Assembly (NCBI GenBank): GCA_036426205.1
Contig: CM071567.1
Span: forward strand, 290,595,141 to 290,659,140
Direction of reading: 5' to 3'
Origin: Ascaphus truei
Lineage: Eukaryota > Chordata > Amphibia > Anura > Ascaphidae
DNA length: 64,000 nt
The notes beneath the pieces were generated by a model. The model was given only the letters and a program-made list of their open reading frames with translations. It searched no databases and was not told where the DNA came from. Positions 31,905 to 42,960 of the stretch are shown here, piece by piece. Both the position numbers and the translations under genes were made by a program. The stretch's first letter is position 1. Every line of letters starts with the position of its first letter.

Positions 31905-32474
31905 GGCGGGCGGGTCTCTGGAGAATACTGTAACCGAAACTGGTCTTTGTCTTTCTTTAATAGGAAAAGCCTAAATTGATACATTTTTGCAACCTCTTCC
32001 TTCAGTCTCAAGGCCAAGTTAAAATCGCACACTGTGGTATGTGGTACAGTATCTTTTTTAAACGAAACATCTGCAAGCCGACACATTACTGAAGCGCATG
32101 CGCATTACAATTCATGAATATCTGCCATCTGGCAGACACGCGAAAGCATTGCAGCCTATTAAATCCGAACCATTATCAATAAACCCATCAACCGCGCATC
32201 AGCCGGGCATGACCCGTTGCTGGGAACGCAAAACGAGCGCGGCATGCGCCAGGTGAAGAGCGTCGCATTCCAGGTACAAGCCAGGGAAAAACCGGTGATT
32301 TGTTAGAATAAAGGCTGCCGCAGCAGTAAGTCCAAAGTCCAGTTCATAAAAGTTAGTATAAAAATCCGGTAACACTGTGACCCAACAATGGGTTAAACTT
32401 ATCAGAATCCTATGGATACTGGCAGCCTTTCTTCTGGGTTCAACCAACTCCCATTGTGTAACCTAAACAGAAAA
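31905..32474. other. outer flank of copy B
   Basis: No gene. 32095-32330 matches the flank of copy A and the element at 63281-63664 (TTACAATTCATGAAT, CCATCTGG, GCATTGCAGCCTATTAAATCC, GCATTCCAGGTA), ending near GAATAAAGGCTGCCGCAGC, the probable transposon end. From 32380 to 32455, CCCAACAATGGGTT and CAACTCCCATTG form a loose inverted repeat of a separate small unit. Confidence 0.6.
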
Positions 32475-33285
32475 AAGGAATAAAGCGCCCAATCCTAGTG
32501 TGATACCAGAGTAAAAAAGATTTAATATACAGTATGGACTTTAACAATTAAAACTCACAATATATCCATGAATAGAAAGCATGGTATACGTAAAACTCAT
32601 GCACCAACGAGTGATACCAAAAACCCATTCTGCTTGCTCTGTCGTGGGGATGATTTCCTCTTGAAATCCACTCCTGGTGTCACCGCCTGTGTAGTTCTCC
32701 AGCAACCCGCTCATGCAGAGAAGAATTCCTATTCTTTAGGTTAATTATCCATGGGAGCAGCTCATAGCAATCTTTTACACCGGCGTCTGGATTAACACTC
32801 ACATGGCTACAATAGCTCCCTCACAACACGTGACCATACACGTTTCTTCCATCTGAGCGGATTTCATCAGGGGATGGACTCTTTTGGCACTCATGTGAAT
32901 TTCAATAATTCCAGAGTCCAATCAAAAGAGACCATGCTAATTGCAAATTTTAAAAATCTGTGTTCAACCCTTTTTTCTAGACTTAATTAATTAATCTGGA
33001 ATCATATGTAGAGAATGTACAATTGATATGAATATATACACAATTTAAATGAACACTTTATATATTGAAGGAATTTATATACTTACAGCATTATATAAAA
33101 ACATATAAAGATGTTTAAAATACATTGATATGTCAAAGTATCATTTAGAAAATAGAACCTTCTTGTCAAAATTAACATATTAACACATAAACATGTTATT
33201 TGACTTATTTGAGGACAACAAAAGAAATGCATAAGAATGCCCTTATTAAAATCAGAGCAATACATCCTAACATTGTTAACCATGG
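32475..33285 (-). repeat. large inverted repeat, left arm (Penelope-like)
   Basis: The reverse complement of 36098-36888 over almost its whole length, from GCGCCCAATCCTAGTG through GGTGTCACCGCCTGTGTAGT to ACCTTCTTGTCA and CAGAGCAAT, with scattered differences. It contains a minus-strand hammerhead-like motif at 32820-32871. Penelope-like elements are known to carry LTR-like ends in inverted orientation, which fits. Confidence 0.8.
32820..32871 (-). ncRNA. hammerhead-like motif, left arm
   Basis: The minus strand reads CTGATGA (32870-32864), an AATCCGCTCAGATGGAA stem II region, GAAAC (32846-32842), then GTG-TATGGT-CACG, a short stem III. Both conserved cores are intact. Stem II pairing is imperfect (TCCG against TGGA). 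Confidence 0.6.
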
Positions 33286-33295
33286 GAATAAATTT

Positions 33296-33341
<46 letters not shown>

Positions 33342-33379
33342 CAAAAAATAAATAGATGATACCGTTATATATATAAATA

Positions 33380-34974
33380 GTCATGTGAAAAAGAAAATAT
33401 ACCCTCTTTGAATTCCATGGTTTTACATATCAGCAGGACATAATAACAATCATCTGTTCCTTAGCAGGTCTAAAAATTAGGTAAATACAACCTCAGATGA
33501 ACAACACATGACATATTACACGTGTCATGATTTATTTACCAAAAATAAAGCCAAAATGGAGAAGCTATATGTGAAAAACTAAGTACACCCTTACTGCTTC
33601 CATAGGAATTAAGATTCTTAGTAGCAGACAAGTGCTGCTAATCAAATGCCCTTGATTAATTGATCATCAGCAAGTGTGACCAACTATAAAAGCCAAAGTT
33701 TAGAAGTTTGCTGTTCTGGAGCCTTTAGGTGTGTGTTAACACAATGCCAAGGAGGAAAGACATCAGCAATTATCTTAGAGAAGCAATTGTTGCTGCCCAT
33801 CAATCTGGGAAGGGTTATAAGGCCATTTCCAAACAATTTAAAGTCCATCATTCTACAGTGAGAAAGATTATTCAAAAGTGGAAAACATTCAAGACAGTTT
33901 CCAATCTTCCCAGGAGTGGACATCCCAGCAAATTCACCCCAAGGTCAGACCGTGCAATGCTCAGAGAAATTGCAAAATACCCAAAAGTTACATCTCAGGC
34001 TCTACAGGCCTCAGTTAGCATGTTAAATGTTAAAGTTCATGACAATACAATTAGAAAAAGACTGAACAAATATGGTTTGTTTGGAAGGTTGCAAGAGAAA
34101 GCCTTTTCTCTCTAAAAAGAACATGGTAGCACAGCTTAGGTTTGCAAAGTTGCATCTGAACAAACCACAAGACTTCTGGAACAATGTCCTTTGGACAGAC
34201 GAGACCAAAGTGGAGATGTTTGGCCATAATGCACAGTGCCACATTTGGCGAAAACCAAACAGCATATCAGCACAAACACCTCATACAGACTGTCAAGCAC
34301 GGTGGCGGAGGGGTGATAATTTGGGCTTGTTTTTGCAGCCACAGGACCTGAGAACCTTGCAGTCATTGAGTCGACCAAGAACTCCTCTGTATACCAAAGA
34401 ATTCTAGAGTCAAATGTGAGGCCTTCTGTCCGACAGCTAAAGCTTGGCCGAAATTGGGTCATGCAAATGATCCCAAGCACACCAGCAGATCTACAACAGA
34501 ATAGTTGAAAAAGAAAAGAATCAAGGTGTTGCAATGGCCCAGTCAAAGTCCAGACTTCAAACTGATTGAAATGCTATGGCTGGAACTTAAGAGAGCTGTG
34601 CATAAACAAATGCCCACAAACCTCAATGAACTGAAGCAACGTTGTAAAGAAGAGTGGGCCAAAATTCCTCCACAATGATGTGAGAGATTGATAAAGTCAT
34701 ACAGAAAACGATTACTTAAAGTTATTGCTGCTAAAGGTTGTTCTTCAAGCTATTGAATCATAAGGTATACTTAGTTTTTCACACATGGCTTCTCCATTTT
34801 GGCTTTATTTTTGTTAAATAAATCATGACACGGTGAAATATGTCATGTGTTGTTGTTCATCTGAGGTTATATTTACCTTATTTTAAGACCTGCTAAGGAA
34901 CAGATGATTGTTATTATGTCCTGATATGTAAAACCATGGAATTCAAAGAGGGTGTACTTTCTTTGTCACATGAC
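33380..34974 (+). mobile_element. Tc1/mariner transposon with ~210-bp terminal inverted repeats
   Basis: The ends GTCATGTGAAAAAGAAAATA (33380) and TACTTTCTTTGTCACATGAC (ending 34974) open long inverted repeats. GATGAACAACACATGACAT, AAAGCCAAAATGGAGAAGC and TAAGTACACCC lie in the left arm, with their complements at 34752-34960. Flanks are AT-rich, so the TA duplication cannot be resolved. The element sits between the two Penelope-like arms and carries a broken transposase. Long repeats with internal direct copies are typical of vertebrate Tc1 elements. Confidence 0.9.
33744..34675 (+). pseudogene. Tc1-type transposase (broken)
   Basis: Starts MPRRKDISNYLREAIVAAHQSG at 33744. The N-terminal paired-like helix-turn-helix DNA-binding region is well kept (YKAISKQFKVHHSTVRKIIQKW, NLPRSGHPSKF). 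A frameshift and stop near 34113 end this frame. The second frame (34072-34407) has the first catalytic Asp in LWTDETKVEMFGHN. The DND region near 34440-34480 is frameshifted and cannot be read cleanly. The third acid is in [16 protein letters not shown] (from about 34547). Tc1 family transposases are about 340 residues and act by cut and paste. Confidence 0.88.
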
Positions 34975-34979
34975 GCTGT

Positions 34980-35285
34980 ATGTGTCTGTATATATATATA
35001 ATCATATAATATATATATATATATATAGTATATATATATATGATATAGATAGTATATATTATAGATATATATATTATACAATATATATATAATATATATA
35101 TATATATAAATATTGAGTTGACAAATCACCAAAAAATCTACTCGCCACACCAAATAAATCTACTCAGGGGATATATATATATATTTATATGTGGTAAATA
35201 TTGATTAGATATTTCTGTGTGATTGCGCTGTGTGTTTCTTTCTCTCTTTGTATATATACAGTATATATATATATAATTGAAATTA
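34980..35285. repeat. AT microsatellite cluster
   Basis: (TA)n-rich tracts at 34988-35110 and 35168-35280 with GATATAGATAG interruptions, and a short unique piece between (ACAAATCACCAAAAAATCTACTCG). Its mate lies at 33299-33340, left of the Tc1 element. Confidence 0.9.
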
Positions 35286-35308
35286 AATCCCATAGTTAAC
35301 AATATTAG

Positions 35309-36095
35309 TGTGACAATCGGCATTATGTCCCACGACGACATGGGTGACGCGCCTCTGCCCAAGGAAGCTACGCGCAAGCGCTGCACTACCAGGCAAGAGT
35401 AGACCTCAGGTTTCGGGTTTAGGCCCCACCTCTGCACCCCATCCTGTGACGACATGGGTGACGCGCCATATGCAGAGGAAACTACATGCAGGAGTTGCGC
35501 TACAAGGATCATGTGAGGGGTTAATCCCAAAACACAACGTTTTCCCAGGATCACCTGCACCTGCGCCACACTCTGCCCCCTGACTACCGATTAGCTGGAT
35601 GAACACCGAGTGGGCGGTTGATAATAATCTGTGGCAGCTGCTTGCTACCTGCTCATTGGCTACTTGCCCTTTATATGCTCAGCCAGCCCTCAGGCAAATT
35701 GGCTGAGCATAGATCTTCGTTGTTAAATGTAGTGTTTACCCCAAGCATCCTGTTCCTTGTTCTGTTGCCTTGTGCATTCAGCTCCTGTCTTGTACCCTCA
35801 GTGTTTTAACCTCGGCTTTTACCTTGACCCCTGACTCCTCCAATCCTCGACCTTGGCTTGTATCTGTTACCCTACCATCTCTACCCCTGGATCCCGGCTA
35901 CCCTCTACTACCATCCTACTTCTCCAACCCTGACCACGGTGAGTATCTTGACTATTCTCACTTCTCCTACCCTGACCCGGCTATACAACTACCACTATGC
36001 ACTCCGGACGTGGTTTTGCGGCTCGAGGTCAGTGTACCTTAACATCCCCACCTCGGCCTTGCAGTCCCACCCTGTTTATGGTGAGCACCCATTAC
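35309..36095 (+). repeat. probable solo LTR of another gypsy family
   Basis: Starts TGTGACAATCGGC and continues as a C/T-rich LTR-like sequence (CCTTGACCCCTGACTCCTCC, TTGGCTTGTATCTG, CCTGACCACGGTGAG), similar in style to the LTRs of gypsy 2. The first 200 bases hold two imperfect copies of a ~115-bp unit (CGACGACATGGGTGACGCGC at about 35333, GTGACGACATGGGTGACGCG at 35446). No internal gypsy sequence adjoins. The right end is approximate. Confidence 0.5.
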
Positions 36096-36097
36096 AA

Positions 36098-36888
36098 TTA
36101 GGATTATTGCTCTGATATTAATAGGGCATTCTAATGCTTTTCTTTTGCTGTCCTCAAATAAGCCAAATAACATGTTGATGTGGTAATATGTTAATTATGA
36201 CAAGAAGGTTCTATTTTCTAAATGATACTTTGACATATCAATGAATTTTATACACCTTTATATGTTTTTATATAATGTTGTAAGTATAAAAATTCCTTAA
36301 ATATATTAAGTGTGCATTTAAATTTTGTATATATTAATATCAATTGTACATTCTCTACTTATGATTCCAAATATATTAATTAAGTCTAGCCCCTAAAAAT
36401 AAAGGTTGAATGCAAATTTTTAAAGTTTGTAATTAGCATGGTCTCTTGATTGGACTCTGGAATTATTTAAGTCACATGAGTGCCAAAAGAGTAAATTCCC
36501 TGATGAAATCTGCTGAGACAGAAGAAACGTGTAGGGTCACGTGTTGTGAGTTAGCTACAGTAGCCGTGTGAGAGTTAATCCAGATGCCGGAGTAAAAGAT
36601 TGCTGCGAGCTTCTCCCGTGGATCAGGAAGCTAAAAAATAGGAACTCTTCTCTGCATGAGCGGGTTGCCGGAGAACTACACAGGCGGTGACACCAGGAGT
36701 GGAGTTCCAGAGGTTATCATCCCCACGATGGAGCAAGCAGAACAGCGTTTTGGTATCACTCATTGGTGCATGAGTTTTACTCATACCATGCTTCTATTCA
36801 TGGTTATATTGTGAGTTTTAATTGTTAAAATTCATATATTAAATTTTACTCTGGTATCCCACTAGGATCGGGCGCTTTTTTCTTTTCA
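36098..36888 (+). repeat. large inverted repeat, right arm (Penelope-like)
   Basis: Partner of 32475-33285. It ends ATCGGGCGCTTTTTTCTTTTC. It contains the + strand hammerhead-like motif at 36500-36550 and TGCATGAGCGGGTTGCCGG near 36655. Confidence 0.8.
36500..36550 (+). ncRNA. hammerhead-like motif, right arm
   Basis: CTGATGA at 36500-36506, stem II TCTG-CTGAGA-CAGA, GAAAC at 36524-36528, then GTG-TAGGGT-CACG. The stem II pairs change relative to the left arm (TCTG/CAGA here, better paired). Conserved cores are intact, so this is the best candidate for an active ribozyme in the window. Confidence 0.68.
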
Positions 36889-38818
36889 TTATATATACAG
36901 TATTCCTTAGGTACTAAGGACTCCTTTCTTTATAAATGTATCACAAAATATTTTATTAACTCCTTTAGTGCTAGAGGGTCCTCTCCCACCTTTTGTGGCC
37001 CCAGCTCCTTCTCGCACTCTGATCATGTGATCACTCCTGAGAATTCGCATGATCTCTACATTATTTTGGTTCTTCCCTTTTTTACAAATTAAGGTGAGCA
37101 CAATATCAATCTACTCCTAGAAAAGGATTTTAATTAATACCATGACGTACAGAGCACGCCTCAAAGCCGCCTGCATGGCAGCTCTCCTTACATACACTGT
37201 TCATCCAAAAAGCACTAATGTTGTAAAATTAAAGATTTAATTAGGGTAAAATGTTACTCTGAAGCAAACAAACCATAAAAAAGTCAAAACACAGAACCTT
37301 ATTCAAAACAAAATACCTACCATGTGCAGTCAGTTAATCATAGCCATAAAATATATCATCATAAAAATAGCTGTGAAGCTGAAAAGAAACAATGATCTGC
37401 TGTTGAAAATCACAAGGTTAAAAAGTTCTCCCAAAACTCTGCATAAAACCAGGAATAATAACATGATTCAGGTTTTCTAAATAATATATCTAGAACATCC
37501 AAAGCAAAGTAAAGCCTATGTGATTTAGAAACAAAAATGTGAATCGAAGTGAAAATATTACATTGAAAAAATTGTCAAAATAAATTCCTCATAGCTTCCT
37601 CATAAAATACTGTAGTGAAAGGCCATTAAATAACTCTAATCCTAAATTCATATGCTTGCAATTTGCAGACTTTTAGCCAGTTCACATAAATCACTTGAAC
37701 ATCTCGCTGTAAAATTGCTATGTGAACTGACTAATTCATGGGTTTAGTCAAACTTCTTTTCCCTAGAACTATGGTAGAATAACCATGGCTCTGGGATAGA
37801 TTAGTAATGGATTAAGGTGGGGGCAGAGGGGGCATATGCTCCAGGCACCTGTATTCATGGAGACCCCCCACTTGACTTGCTTTGAGGCTGCGCTTGGGTC
37901 CCAGAAGTTGGAACAGAGTTGGAAGTCAGACCAAAATGTTGCATCTGCGTGTGAGACTGGAACGGGACCAGCTGGCTCAGACTATAATCCTGCTCCACAA
38001 TGTTTCTGATGAGGTAGGGAACAATTATAATGAGACACCAAGTTTATACATGACAATTATGAACAACAATAACAATAATACAGATATCATAAGCCATTAT
38101 GTTGTAACTTGCAAGCTACATTGGACATATTATACATAACATATGTCTACTCTATTATTAGTTTAACTAACTAAAACATTTTTGGACCAGGGGAAAGAGG
38201 ATAACGTTTTCAACAACGTTGGGTTTCAATAACTATAAGATAAAATATTGTAAAGGTTTTCTTTCTCAAGATGTGTAACAAGCGGACATCTGGTGTCTCA
38301 CTTTAACGTTCACAAAAGAATATTGTAGATGCAGAATTAGGCTCTCCTTATTGAGCTGGTAAAGGTGTTTGCTGTTCAGGTGGACTTAGGAGATGAGTTT
38401 GAATTGTGTAGCTATTGATAAAAAGATGGCCCGCATGCAACAGCTGAGTAATGTAATTTTAGAGGCGCTGAGTCCCTGTGGTGTGAATCTCCTTGCAAGA
38501 GCTTATTAACATGTCTAGAGCAGGTGAGATTCTTTGCAGTCTTTATAGTATATGAAACAGGTTATGTCTGTGCAAGCACTCTAGGTGTAATATAATAGGT
38601 TGTGTGTTTTTGCTATATGTGTAATATATTACATACTTGTGTGCCCACTTTAAATCACAAAAAGATTATTCCGAAAATTATTTTCGGTGCCAGACTCACC
38701 CCCATTCATCAACCATCATGATTTTTTTTATTTCTAATTGGAGTGCTACTCAGTTATTTTTCTATTTTGCTGTATATGCTCATTTATCAATTTGTTCTTG
38801 CACCACTTGTCAAACATA
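36889..38818. other. unassigned
   Basis: No gene supported. The sequence is A+T-rich, with CAATAACAATAATACAG near 38065 and no clear repeats or long ORFs. Confidence 0.5.
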
Positions 38819-39113
38819 GGGGTTTATTCTATAAGCCTCGATAACTCACTTATCGAGGCCTTTTTGGCCAAAATGCCTTCTGCTATTCAGTAAGTATCAA
38901 TAAACACATCGCCAGGCAAGTGGCGATAAGCTACTTATTGGCAGGTTCTGAAATTCATGCAATTTTAGTAGCCTCGATTAGCTTTTCGAGGCTAATCGCA
39001 GCTCTAGAATGGCAATTTGCTCCCAAAATTCTCACGCCAGGAAAGTTGGCGTGAGACTGGGGAGAAGCAGCTGAGAAGACGACAAGAGGACAGAAAATAA
39101 ATCGGATTGATGC

Positions 39114-39130
39114 GGGGGGGGGGGGGGGGG
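39114..39130. repeat. poly-G tract
   Basis: A run of about 17 G, followed by TCTCCAGAGCTGATACC. A poly-C/CT-rich stretch of similar size lies at 39526-39540. Confidence 0.9.
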
Positions 39131-39469
39131 TCTCCAGAGCTGATACCCATTAATATCAGCACCGGAGACCCCTGGCACGAATCCCATGTAATAAAAATGC
39201 ATTTACAGCAACTTCATTACCTTAGCTGCTAACTGCTAATGCAATGAAGGGATTAACTACCAGTGCATGTTTATTGTGGGTAGGGTAGTATTTGGGCACT
39301 GGTGGTGTTTAGGCCTTGTTTGGGGGTTGCGGGTGGAGTTAACCCCTTTATTACCTTTGCGGTTAAGACCGCTAAGGTAATGAATGGGTTAACACCTGCC
39401 GTTACCCACCTGGTAGGTATAAACACCCACCAAGGGCCAAATACCAACTTCAGCTATCCTCGCTACCCA

Positions 39470-39880
39470 CAATAAACATTCAAAAACACAACCACACTAA
39501 TACCCACCTCCTCTACCCCCAACAACCCCCCCCCCCCCTCCCCAACACATACAGTGCATTAATGGGCAAAATTACTATTATCCACAAATGGATAATAGTG
39601 CATTTACCCATTATAAAATCAAACATTAGGCAGCCAGCATAATTAAAGAAAATACAAATTTCTACTTACCCCTGCCATCATGAAGTGCATCGTTGTCAGC
39701 ATACTCCAGGTCCATGTCCTTCGTTGCCAGCAAGAGTACATGAAAAAACAAACAATCTAATGGCCTCTAATCCCTTAATCATGTAGCGATTAATAATTGC
39801 TACAGTAATTTAGGGGTTAACCACCCTCCCCCGCTACAATCCAGGAGGCCTAACCACCCAACCCAATGGCCACTATGCCT
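39470..39880 (-). repeat. inverted copy of 48900-49290
   Basis: Read on the minus strand it matches 48900-49290: GGGTTAACC, TGATTAAGGGATTAG, CATTAGATTGT, AACGAAGGACATGGACC, GGCAGGGGTAAG, TGCACTATTATCCA..GGATAATAG. The AACG(G/A)AGGACATGGAC segment ends at a GT(A/G)AG donor in both copies, so it looks like a small exon of the element. Confidence 0.7.
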
Positions 39881-40109
39881 AACCTCTACCCATTGATTGT
39901 CGCAGTGGTACATCATACCATATAATATGGGCATGATAAGCAACTATAGCAGTCAATTGACAACCTATTAAAACAAGCAAGCACAAAAATACACAATAAT
40001 TAAGAAATAAAAAAAAAAACACCACAACAATAATAATAAAATATTCCAACACCAAAACCAATAAAGGTAATGAAGCTGTTTCAATGCAAATTTAATACTA
40101 GTGTATGTG

Positions 40110-40320
40110 AGCAGGGTGTCTGCAGAGCAGAACCACATTGATTTCAGGTCCAAGGACCCCCTGCTTCCTGAGATACATGAGGTGCCGGTATCTCCTAATC
40201 CCACAGTCATGTGACGAGAGACATTTAAATGCATAGAAGATACCTGCACCTCATAACGGGGCCTGTATCTCGGGAAGCAGGGGGTCCCCCGGAACTGAAA
40301 TCTATGCGGTTCTGCTCCAG
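40110..40320. mobile_element. palindromic MITE, plus a partial third arm at 40676-40750
   Basis: GCAGAACCACATTGATTTCAG...GGACCCCCTGCTTCC (40116-40175) is the near reverse complement of GGAAGCAGGGGGTCC...GAAATCTATGCGGTTCTGC (40275-40316). Arms are about 60-70 bp around a 70-bp centre. A related single arm, GGTTTCAGCCTCGGGGACC..ATACAGGCCCCGTTATG, lies at 40690-40745. Confidence 0.7.
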
Positions 40321-40577
40321 AGACCCATGCTCACGTAACTAGTATTAAAATGTGTAGTAAAATCTTGCAATTGCTGGGGAGATATGCGTAAGCCAGATTG
40401 CTGCAGGTCTCCGAGTGAGCGCTTTTGAGATAGGCGAACATCACTGTGCGCCAGTTCTCTCTCTTCCTCATCATACCAGAAACTACACTTGGCTGCACGC
40501 CAACCAGGACATTTGGATTGGGGCATATATGTGAGTATCATTGACTTTATTCATGCATTGTTGTATGCTGTGAGTCC

Positions 40578-40628
40578 AGGAGAGAGAGAGAGAGAGAACG
40601 AGAGAGAGAACGAGAGAGAATGAGAGAG

Positions 40629-40672
<44 letters not shown>
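40578..40672. repeat. (GA)n microsatellite
   Basis: Nearly pure GA with AACGAGAGAGA and ATGAGAGAGATC interruptions. Confidence 0.95.
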
Positions 40673-40874
40673 CTAAACTGAGCTAAACTGCATTGGTTTC
40701 AGCCTCGGGGACCCCATACTTCATGATACAGGCCCCGTTATGTTGTGCTGGTATCCCTGTGCGTGATTTGAATCCCCTGTCCCCCTAAGCACAGTTTCCC
40801 TGTCTTTTTCCCTATCTGCGGTGCTTCAACTATCCCTCATGTGAGGATACTTTCGTAGCACATAGTTAGTTTGT

Positions 40875-41935
40875 CATTATTGTATTGTATTGTATGTCTT
40901 TATTTATACAGCGCCATTAATGTACATGGCGCTTCACAGTAGTAATACATGTGGTAATCGAATAAATAACAGATAATATAAATAACAGATCATGGGAATA
41001 AGTGCTTTAGACAAACATAACATTAAGGAAGAGGAGTCCCTGCCCCGAGGAGCTTACAATCTAATTAGTAGGTAGGGAGAACGTACAGACACAGGAGGAG
41101 GGAGTTCTGGTAAGTGCGTCTGCAGGGGGCCAAGCTTTATGTATCATGTGTTCAGAATGTTCACAGTGCTATTCGTATGCTTCTTTAAGCAAGTGTGTCT
41201 TAAGGTGGGTCTTAAAGGTGGATAGAGAGGGTGCTAGTCGGGTACTGAGGGGAAGGGCATTCCAGAGGTGTGGGGCAGTCAGTGAAAAAGGTTTAAGGCG
41301 GGAGAGGGCTTTAGATAAAAAGGGGGTAGAAAGAAGACATCCTTGAGCAGAACGCAAGAGTCGGGATGGTGCATAGCGAGAAATTAGGGCTGAGATGTAA
41401 GGAGGGGCAGAAGAGTGTAAAGATTTAAAAGTGAGGAGAAGAATGGAGTGTGAGATGCGGGATTTGATTGGAAGCCAGGAGAGGGATTTCAGGAGGGGAG
41501 ATGCTGAGACAGATCTAGGAAAGAGTAGAGTGATTCTGGCAGCAGCATTTAGGATAGATTGTAGGGGAGACAGGTGAGAGGCAGGAAGGCCGGAGAGCAG
41601 GAGGTTACAGTAATCAAGACGGGAGAGAATGAGGGCCTGAGTCAGAGTTTTAGCAGTCGAGCAACACAGGGAAAGGGCGTATCTTTGTTACATTGCGGAG
41701 GAAAAAGCGACAAGTTTTAGAAATGTTTTGAATGTGAGGGGCGAATGTGAGAGAGGAGTCGAGTGTGACCCATAGGCAGCGTGCTTGGGCTACTGGGTGG
41801 ATGATCGTAGTTCCAACAGTAATGTGGAAGGAGGTAGTAGGGCCAGGTTTGGGAGGAAGTATGAGGAGCTCTGTTTTAGCCATGTTGAGTTTAAGGCGAC
41901 AGAGGGCCATCATTATGTTCATAACAAATTATATT
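40875..41935 (-). mobile_element. L2-clade LINE, 3' half
   Basis: Minus strand. It opens (high end) with the RT C-terminal region, CRLKLNMAKTELLILPPKP and VTLDSSLTFAPHIQNISK (ORF 41922-41650). Next come the DYCNLLLSGLPASHL and LPIKSRISHSI segments at 41610-41450, then RLLRSAQGCLLSTPFLSKAL..FSLTAPHLWNALPL (41357-41169), the 3' UTR and the terminal TGTATTGTATTG repeat at 40880-40893. A frameshift lies near 41650. It is inserted just before the accessory gene's exon at 41949. Confidence 0.9.
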
Positions 41936-41948
41936 TTTAATGTTATAG

Positions 41949-42960
41949 CTGTGGATGATAAAACAGGCTCTGATTTGTCAACCCAAAATCTTGACGAATT
42001 GGAAAGTGAGGAGGAATTGGTTGAGGAGACACACGAGATTCAATCTTTGGAGGAGATCATCAAACATGAATATGTTGAGGCACTCCGAGAACTGGATGTC
42101 CCTGACCCCAATGATTCTACACCACAACTGTTTCTCGAGGGTTACAATCGGGACCAGGATATAACAGATCCTGAAATTAAAGATGAAGAGGACAGTGAGC
42201 CTCTCCAAGCAGGCCAAGGGGACAATAGGTGTACAGCTGAACTTGCATCATTAAAATCTGCTGAGGAATTGTTTTTCAAACATCAACAGTCTGTGGCATA
42301 CCACCAGCAGAAAACCAATCGGCCAATTTGTGAAGAACTAATGAACATGTGAGGCATTTTCACTCAACAACTGGATACTCCAAAGGCCATTTCTAATAGT
42401 TTAACTATTAGAGCACAATGTATGGCACAGCCACAGCCAACGGCACAGCCACAGCCAGAGCACAATCTGCTGTTAGAAGCACTGGCACTGGGACTGGCAC
42501 AGCCAACGTCACAGCCAGATTCAATGCCACAGCAACAGAAAAATCAACTATTGGAAACAGTGGCACAGACACTGGGACTGGCAATGCCACAGCCAATGCC
42601 ACAGACAATGCCACAGCAACAGGCATATCTACATCAAGAAACACAGGGACTGGCAATGCCACAGCAATAGGCATATCTACAGCAGAAGCACAATGACTGG
42701 CAATGCCACAGCAACATGCATATCTACAGCCAGAAGCACTGGGACTGGCACAGCCAATGCCACAGCCAATGGGACAGCAACAGGCATATCCCCAGCCAGA
42801 AGCACTGGGCAACCACAATGTACCATCCAAACTACTGTAGTGGCTCTAGCAATGGCCGAATGTGTGGCACCTACTTGTTCTACAGTACAGTATATTCCAC
42901 GCCTACCACTGAAAATGTGAGCAGATCAAGGCCTAACACCCGGTCTTCACAAAAAAAATT
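41949..42960 (+). pseudogene. Harbinger accessory protein, coiled coil and Gln/Pro repeats (copy 1)
   Basis: The exon begins after a TTATAG acceptor at 41948. First comes an acidic region (DELESEEELVEETHEIQSLEE, PEIKDEEDSEPLQ), then a helical segment (ASLKSAEELFFKHQQSVAYHQQK), then a TGA at 42350 and, downstream, Gln/Pro/Ala/Leu repeats (MAQPQPTAQPQP, LLLEALALGLAQP, MPQPMPQTMPQQQ) from a GCCACAGCAA-type minisatellite. Harbinger elements usually encode a Myb-like partner with a C-terminal coiled coil. The Myb part is not seen here, because the L2 insertion and unseen exons lie upstream. Position and counterpart at 61372-62786 support the role; the family is not identified. Confidence 0.5.

Larger units (their letters stand above)
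25848..32330 (-). mobile_element. multi-gene DNA transposon, copy B
   Basis: The inverted relative of copy A. From high to low coordinates: forkhead-like gene (-, 31904-31000), a 200-bp repeat (30108-29915), BEN-like gene (+), transposase exons 1, 2 and the start of 3 (-), then the second 200-bp repeat (26205-26007). A deletion joins transposase exon 3 to the 3' flank near 27088. The outer end beside the forkhead-like gene (GAATAAAGGCTGCCGCAGC near 32305) resembles the terminal repeat at 63647-63664. Left of 26007 there is a Harbinger-like end (GGGCTCTATGCAGTAAGTGCC at 25849) that may belong to another insertion. Confidence 0.65.

Noticed and set aside
34914..35153. Tyr/Ile-rich ORF
   Set aside because: Translation of an AT microsatellite.
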